Below are positions 5,645 through 9,082 of a stretch of 9,082 nt of DNA, piece by piece. Source of the stretch: JBECKQ01 sp040235375. GTDB lineage: Bacteria > Planctomycetota > Phycisphaerae > UBA1845. The notes beneath the pieces were generated by a model that was given only the letters and a program-made list of their open reading frames with translations, had not been told where the DNA came from and did not search any database. The position numbers were made by a program, and so were the translations under genes. The stretch covers positions 1 to 9,082 of the forward strand of contig JBECKQ010000202.1 in assembly GCA_040235375.1 (NCBI GenBank), in the 5' to 3' direction. Numbering within the stretch: position 1 is the stretch's first letter; each line of letters starts with the position of its first letter.

Positions 5645-6811
5645 CTACTGTTCGTCTTTTTCGGGCGCCGTCTCGGGGTGCTTCCGCTGATATTCCGCTT
5701 CAAGCACCGGGTCTACGATGCGGACGTCGGCATCCTGCACCAGCTTTCGGAAGAGCACCTGCATTGCCGCCGGTACCATCCGCTCGCGAAGCCGCTTTTC
5801 GAGGTCCCGCCGGGCGGCTTCGAAACTCACGTCTTCCCGGTGAAAACGCCGCTGTAGTTTAACGATATGGTACCACGCGTCCACGCGGACAGGGTCAGAT
5901 ACCTGTCCCTCCTTCAGATCGAAGGCGACCGCGCGGAGGCCCTCGGGAATTGACTCGTCGTTCCGCGAGAACGGGGGGAGCAGGCCGCCGCCGGGAGCGG
6001 TCCGCAGGTTCGCGCTGTACTGGCGGGCGAGGATGGCGAAATCCCCGCCGTTGGCGATCAGCCCCGCCACCTTCTCGGCGTCGGTGAGGCTGGCCAACTG
6101 GATGTGCCGGACCTGTACGCGTTCACCATAGGCGTTGTCGTATTCTTCGCGAAGCTGCTCGTCGGTGAAGTGCATGTCGGCCTCGACGATCGCCCGCAGG
6201 TACGCATTCCGCGTGATGACGTCGCGGTATTCCGCGCGCGAGATGTTGCGCTGGCTGAGCAACTCGTCCAGGACGCGCTCCGCCTCAGCCCGGTCGAAGC
6301 CCGCGGTTTCATCCGCCGCCTCCAGCGGAGAGAGCAGGTTGCGCAGCGAGCGATCGTGCTCGGCGAGGATGTCCCGGTCGGTCACCATGATGCCGCGTTC
6401 GTTGGCCAGGTGCCGCGCTTCTTCGAGGGCGACCAACTGCTCGAGGATGCCGACGCCGTGGCCCGCCAGCAGCAGGTTGACCACGCGGTCGCGGCCGATC
6501 GGCCGGCCGTTCACGTAGGCGATGGGCCGGCTGCCGCCATCGGCCTCGAGTCCGGCCGGCGCCGCACCGACTTTCGTCGCCGATCCCCAAGCCGGCTGAG
6601 TCGCCGGCGGCGGCTTGGCCGCTTTCGCTACGGGGCGATCCCCCTGGGCGCGCCGCGACCACGCCTGATCGACGGTCATCGCGGGCTCTTTCGGGGGCGG
6701 TGGGCAGCCGGCCGCGCACACCAATACGGCAAGCGCGACGGCCACGCCTGCGTGCCTTCGTGCAGCGAATCGACAGGCAAACTTACTCAAGGAGGAGGAA
6801 TCACTGTACAC
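5645..6811 (-). CDS. Parvulin-type peptidyl-prolyl isomerase lipoprotein (PrsA/SurA-like foldase)
   Basis: A 388-residue exported chaperone. After a short n-region with arginines (AARRHAG), a hydrophobic stretch ends in the lipobox-like CAAGC, so Cys36 is the likely lipidated residue, followed by a Pro/Ala-rich linker (37-90). A SurA-N-like segment begins at YVNGRPIGRDRV (99-110) and continues through long charged helices. The rotamase domain covers about 230-322, with the VQVRHIQLAS opening, LARQYSA, a PGGG turn (AGGELG-like), the 'AVAFDLKEGQVSDPV' core and WYHIVKL. It should bind and isomerise prolyl bonds in secreted proteins. I prefer the GTG at 6811; a TTG at 6790 (381 aa) also keeps the signal peptide. 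The frame is open to an ATG at 6997, but that extension translates a palindromic repeat (AWLRFATPDRATP) and overlaps the preceding gene. The very end is a charged tail rich in Glu and Lys. Confidence 0.9.
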   Translation of the reverse strand: MYSDSSSLSKFACRFAARRHAGVAVALAVLVCAAGCPPPPKEPAMTVDQAWSRRAQGDRPVAKAAKPPPATQPAWGSATKVGAAPAGLEADGGSRPIAYVNGRPIGRDRVVNLLLAGHGVGILEQLVALEEARHLANERGIMVTDRDILAEHDRSLRNLLSPLEAADETAGFDRAEAERVLDELLSQRNISRAEYRDVITRNAYLRAIVEADMHFTDEQLREEYDNAYGERVQVRHIQLASLTDAEKVAGLIANGGDFAILARQYSANLRTAPGGGLLPPFSRNDESIPEGLRAVAFDLKEGQVSDPVRVDAWYHIVKLQRRFHREDVSFEAARRDLEKRLRERMVPAAMQVLFRKLVQDADVRIVDPVLEAEYQRKHPETAPEKDEQ

Positions 6812-6818
6812 CTGCGCG

Positions 6819-6847
6819 ACGGTAGCACCCTGCCGCGCACGCGTCAA
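6819..6847 (-). promoter_or_regulatory. Candidate promoter of the foldase gene
   Basis: On the minus strand TTGACG (6847-6842) is a five-of-six -35 match, then 17 bases, then TACCGT (6824-6819), a weak three-of-six -10. The GTG start at 6811 begins 7 bases after the -10, the same geometry as at murJ, and no Shine-Dalgarno sequence precedes it. If real, the foldase gene has its own promoter inside the 160-base gap after the aminotransferase gene. Confidence 0.3.
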
Positions 6848-6888
6848 TTCGACGAACTCAGCCGCCCGCCGCAGCCTTCCATATCGTT

Positions 6889-6953
6889 GGGTGGCACCGT
6901 CTGCCACGAGAGGGGTGGCACGGTCTGGCGTAGCGAAGCGCAGCCAGGCCGTG
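6889..6953. repeat. Palindromic repeat with two GGGTGGCAC units
   Basis: Two 15-base direct units, GGGTGGCACCGTCTG (6889-6903) and GGGTGGCACGGTCTG (6913-6927), differ at one base. The first also forms a small hairpin, GTGGCA (6891-6896) with TGCCAC (6902-6907). The second opens a larger one: CACGGTCTGGC (6919-6929) pairs with GCCAGGCCGTG (6943-6953) with one G-T wobble, and the loop carries an inner GCG/CGC pair. The GTGGCACGG core is shared with the repeat at 2431-2481, so both probably belong to related intergenic repeat families. It fills the gap between the aminotransferase and foldase genes. Confidence 0.7.
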
Positions 6954-6971
6954 GCGATCGTCATCGTTGCA

Positions 6972-8099
6972 TCAATGCCGAGGCAGCAGCTCGACAAGTT
7001 GCTGGATTTCCTTCTCCGTGTTGTAAACGTGCGGGCTGGCCCGCAGCCGCCCGGAGCGCACCGACAGAACCAGGCGATGCTCCGCCCGCAGATGATCGCG
7101 AATGCGCTCGGGCGCGTGCAGCTCGGACAGGAACGAGACGATGCCGCTCGCCTCCTCCCGGGCCCGCGAGCTGACCACGTGATAGCCCTTCGCCCGTACG
7201 CCCTGCACCAGCAGGTCCGTCAGGTGCAGGAGTCGCTGCGAGATGCGTTCGATGCCGATGTCCATCAGCGTCTCGAGCGCGCCGCCAAGCGCGCAGATGC
7301 CCATGAGGTTGTAGGCGCCGCTGTCGTAACGCTTTGCGGAGTCCTGGAACTCGAACTGCATGTGCTCGTAGTCAGTGTTGTTCTTCATGGCCAGCCAGCC
7401 GACGCACGACGGCTTCAGGTAGCCCTGCACTTCCTTGCGAACAAAGAAGATGCCGCATCCCTCCGGCCCGCAGAGCCACTTGTGCCCGTCGGCCGACAGG
7501 AAGTCGATGTTCATCTTCTTCACGTCGATCGGAAACGCACCCAGCGACTGGATCGCGTCCACGCAAAGCAGAATGCCCTTCGACTGGCAGTACTCGCCGA
7601 GCGCCGCCAGGTCCGTGCGGAACCCGCTGGCATACTGCACCGAAGAGATGGCCACCAGCCGCGTGCGGCTGTTGATTGCGGCGAGCAGGTTCTCGAGCGG
7701 GATGCGGCCATCCTGCTCCAGGACCATCTGCACTTCGACACCCTTCGATCGCAGCGCCTGCCACGGATAAACGTTGGCGGGAAACTCGACGTTCGTCGTG
7801 ACGATGTTGTCGCCGCTCTGCCAGGTAATCCCGTTGGCGACGAAGCTTAGGCCCTCCGAGGTGTTCTTGACGAAGCACACCTCGTCCGGATTGGCCTTGA
7901 TGAACTCCGCGGCCCGCTGGCGGACGTGCTCCGCCTCGCGATAGAAGTTCCGCTCGACGTTGACGCTGTTCACCGTGACGTCGAGAAACTCCCGCACCGC
8001 CTCGACGGCACGGCGGCACATCGGCGCTACGGCGGCGTGGTTCTGAAAGTTGTAGTTCCGCGTGATCGGAAACTCGTCTCGAAGCGCCTCCCAGTCCAT
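6972..8099 (-). CDS. Class-V aminotransferase-fold PLP-dependent enzyme
   Basis: A 375-residue cytosolic fold-type I enzyme related to SufS/CsdA, isopenicillin-N epimerase and selenocysteine lyase. Visible features: YNFQNHAAVAP (16-26) near the N terminus, NTSEGL (79-84, phosphate binding), Asp181 in DAIQSLGAFP (pyridine nitrogen), SADGHKWLCGPEG (202-214) with Lys207 as the Schiff-base lysine, and RLRASPHVYNT (351-361) with the substrate-carboxylate arginine. The C-terminal loop where cysteine desulfurases carry the persulfide Cys (RxGHHC) reads VLSVRSGRLRAS and has no Cys. A canonical sulfur-mobilising role is therefore unlikely, and the substrate cannot be named. The ATG at 8099 is chosen because MDWEALRDEFP is a typical family start and GAGAGG lies 9 bases before it. 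A TTG at 8159, with GGAGG 10 bases upstream, would add 20 residues with no family counterpart. The gene is divergent from the RluA-like gene and precedes the foldase gene. Confidence 0.88.
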   Translation of the reverse strand: MDWEALRDEFPITRNYNFQNHAAVAPMCRRAVEAVREFLDVTVNSVNVERNFYREAEHVRQRAAEFIKANPDEVCFVKNTSEGLSFVANGITWQSGDNIVTTNVEFPANVYPWQALRSKGVEVQMVLEQDGRIPLENLLAAINSRTRLVAISSVQYASGFRTDLAALGEYCQSKGILLCVDAIQSLGAFPIDVKKMNIDFLSADGHKWLCGPEGCGIFFVRKEVQGYLKPSCVGWLAMKNNTDYEHMQFEFQDSAKRYDSGAYNLMGICALGGALETLMDIGIERISQRLLHLTDLLVQGVRAKGYHVVSSRAREEASGIVSFLSELHAPERIRDHLRAEHRLVLSVRSGRLRASPHVYNTEKEIQQLVELLPRH

Positions 8100-8108
8100 C
8101 TGGCAACA

Positions 8109-8114
8109 CCTCTC
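8109..8114 (-). promoter_or_regulatory. Shine-Dalgarno site of the PLP enzyme gene
   Basis: GAGAGG on the minus strand, 9 bases before the ATG at 8099, supports this start over the upstream TTG. Confidence 0.5.
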
Positions 8115-8313
8115 TTGCGATTCCTCAACGCATCGGCCATCCGGCGGAAACAGCCGCAATATGTGCCTGCCTCCGTATAAACTCTATCGTGGGCGTTCCG
8201 CCTTTTCCATTTCACGATATATCCGCACCCGAGTCACGCGCCCTCGCCGGTGAGCCGCCGGCCGACGGCGAGTCGTTCTCGGACGCAGGAGATGATGGAT
8301 GTATGACGCGGTA

Positions 8314-8341
8314 TTGACAAGGGGCCGGCCGGCCGGACGAT
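8314..8341 (+). promoter_or_regulatory. Consensus -35 box before the RluA-like gene
   Basis: TTGACA at 8314-8319 is a perfect -35 match. The best -10 at a 16-base spacing is GACGAT (8336-8341), only three of six. It overlaps the ATG at 8340 and lies 7 bases before an in-frame GTG at 8349. The intervening bases are a GC run (GGCCGGCCGGCC). A 7-bp inverted repeat (CTCGCCG 8243-8249, CGGCGAG 8266-8272) lies further upstream in the divergent region, with no assigned role. Confidence 0.25.
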
Positions 8342-9082
8342 GATCTTCGTGCCGACTCGAGTGAACCAATCTGATCGCCGCGCGGCGACGCGCGTGCTGC
8401 CTGTGGTCTGGCAGGACGATTACTACCTCGCCATCGATCGGCCGCCGCAGATCGATCTGACGGCAACCGTGGTGCGTCGCGGGCCGTCGGTCGTCGAGCT
8501 TGTGTCCCGGCTGAGCCGTCGAGACGCCGGCGAGCCGTTGGAACGGATGGCGACGGAGTTCATCCCGCTGATCGTTCCGGAGCGTTTCGCTTCCGGGATC
8601 ACTCTGTTCGCGACCAGCACCGACGCCGCGGAGCGGTTTGCCGCCGTCGCGGAGGCCGGCAACGCGCAGTTCGTTCACATTGCCGTTGTCGAGGGCCGCC
8701 CACCACGCGCGAAAATCGCCGTGAAGCCCGGCCGGCCAGGCCGATCGCCCCGAGCGGGCAAGAAGCCCGCCGCCGATCTCGTCGAGGCCCGCATTGAGAT
8801 TTTGCATTCCGATCGCGAGCGACACATCGCCCGGTGCATAACGTCCGTTGGGGCGTTTGACGCCATCCGCCGGAGCATTCGCTCTGCCGGTCTCAAGATC
8901 GCCGGCGATTATCGGCCGAAACCCGGCCTGCCCCCCGACCCGCGGAAACTCAAGCAACACCCGTTGATTCATCTCGAGCAACTGACCTTTCGCCATCCCG
9001 TCAACGGCGAGACGATCACGCTACGTGCTCCCGCGCCGCGCTCGTACCGCGCGTTCCTCTCCACGGGCAAGCTCACCGAGCA
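8340..9082 (+). CDS. RluA-family pseudouridine synthase-like protein, probable pseudoenzyme (partial)
   Basis: An open frame of 247 codons runs off the right edge without a stop. The RluA scaffold is recognisable: VVWQDDYYLAIDRPP (22-36, usually 'vlyEDd.llaidKPaG'), FASGITLFA (83-91, usually 'DTSGLLLFA'), VHIAVVEGRPP (112-122), the IRRSIRSAGLKIAGD block (176-190) and the C-terminal LEQLTFRHPVNGETITLRAP (212-231). Active enzymes isomerise uridine in rRNA or tRNA using the Asp of RLDxxTSG. Here that motif reads VPERFASG, with Glu81 at the Asp position. The KxY tyrosine is His113, and GRTHQIRxH is reduced to GAFDAIRRS. A charged insertion (123-145, rich in Arg, Lys and Pro) separates the two halves. 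The frame is intact and its codon use resembles the neighbours, so it is not obviously decaying. The start is ATG 8340; GTG 8349 is the alternative. No good ribosome site is seen. Confidence 0.75.
   Translation, partial: MIFVPTRVNQSDRRAATRVLPVVWQDDYYLAIDRPPQIDLTATVVRRGPSVVELVSRLSRRDAGEPLERMATEFIPLIVPERFASGITLFATSTDAAERFAAVAEAGNAQFVHIAVVEGRPPRAKIAVKPGRPGRSPRAGKKPAADLVEARIEILHSDRERHIARCITSVGAFDAIRRSIRSAGLKIAGDYRPKPGLPPDPRKLKQHPLIHLEQLTFRHPVNGETITLRAPAPRSYRAFLSTGKLTE

Noticed and set aside
6788..6800. Strong Shine-Dalgarno-like GGAGGAGG on the plus strand
   Set aside because: No start codon follows at a useful distance. On the minus strand it is simply the TCC codons of a Ser-Ser-Ser run just after the foldase start, although there it resembles the 16S anti-Shine-Dalgarno sequence.
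6812..6997. 62-residue N-terminal extension of the foldase from an ATG
   Set aside because: It overlaps the preceding gene by 26 bases, translates an intergenic repeat, and would bury the lipoprotein signal peptide far from the N terminus.
6104..7850. Long open frames on the plus strand opposite the foldase and PLP-enzyme genes
   Set aside because: Their composition is that of antisense shadows, while the minus-strand products have complete domains and active-site motifs.
8184..8996. 270-codon open frame on the minus strand at the right edge
   Set aside because: The plus strand of the same region encodes an RluA-like protein with recognisable family blocks, and the minus-strand product has none.

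Overview
The window looks like chromosomal DNA from a high-GC bacterium of the PVC superphylum, most likely a planctomycete. Two observations suggest this. One is a pair of palindromic intergenic repeats built on a GTGGCACGG core, of the type I know from planctomycete and related genomes; read as protein, the first gives the spurious peptide HGQDARAT. The other is the gene content: an FdxA-type ferredoxin, a bacterial Qng1 queuosine-salvage enzyme and a VKOR-DsbA fusion. This assignment is recall plus inference, not a database result. I see no tRNA, rRNA, CRISPR array, insertion sequence or integrase.

Left part (1-2400): the last 54 codons of a probable QueG (epoxyqueuosine reductase) run tail-to-tail into murJ, the lipid II flippase, on the minus strand. 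A 276-base divergent region separates murJ from fdxA, a 7Fe ferredoxin on the plus strand, which ends in a strong intrinsic terminator.

Middle (2400-3514): a 51-base palindromic repeat, then the gene for a Qng1/DUF2419 queuosine salvage enzyme. Its stop codon overlaps that of the convergent VKOR gene by 7 bases. With QueG, this puts two queuosine enzymes, one de novo and one salvage, within 3.5 kb.

Minus-strand cluster (8099 down to 3508): a class-V aminotransferase-fold PLP enzyme, a parvulin-type foldase lipoprotein, a short adenylate-kinase-like enzyme and a VKOR-DsbA fusion. The foldase and the disulfide-forming fusion both act on exported proteins, so the cluster partly has a protein-folding theme. 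A repeat-bearing gap and a terminator-like hairpin suggest it is not one uninterrupted operon.

Right edge (8340-9082): an open frame on the plus strand, running off the window, encodes an RluA-family protein. It keeps the family scaffold but has lost three active-site motifs, including the catalytic Asp. It is the most unusual protein in the window. Several gene starts are GTG or TTG. Three GTG codons lie exactly 7 bases after a candidate -10 hexamer, which raises the possibility of leaderless transcripts.
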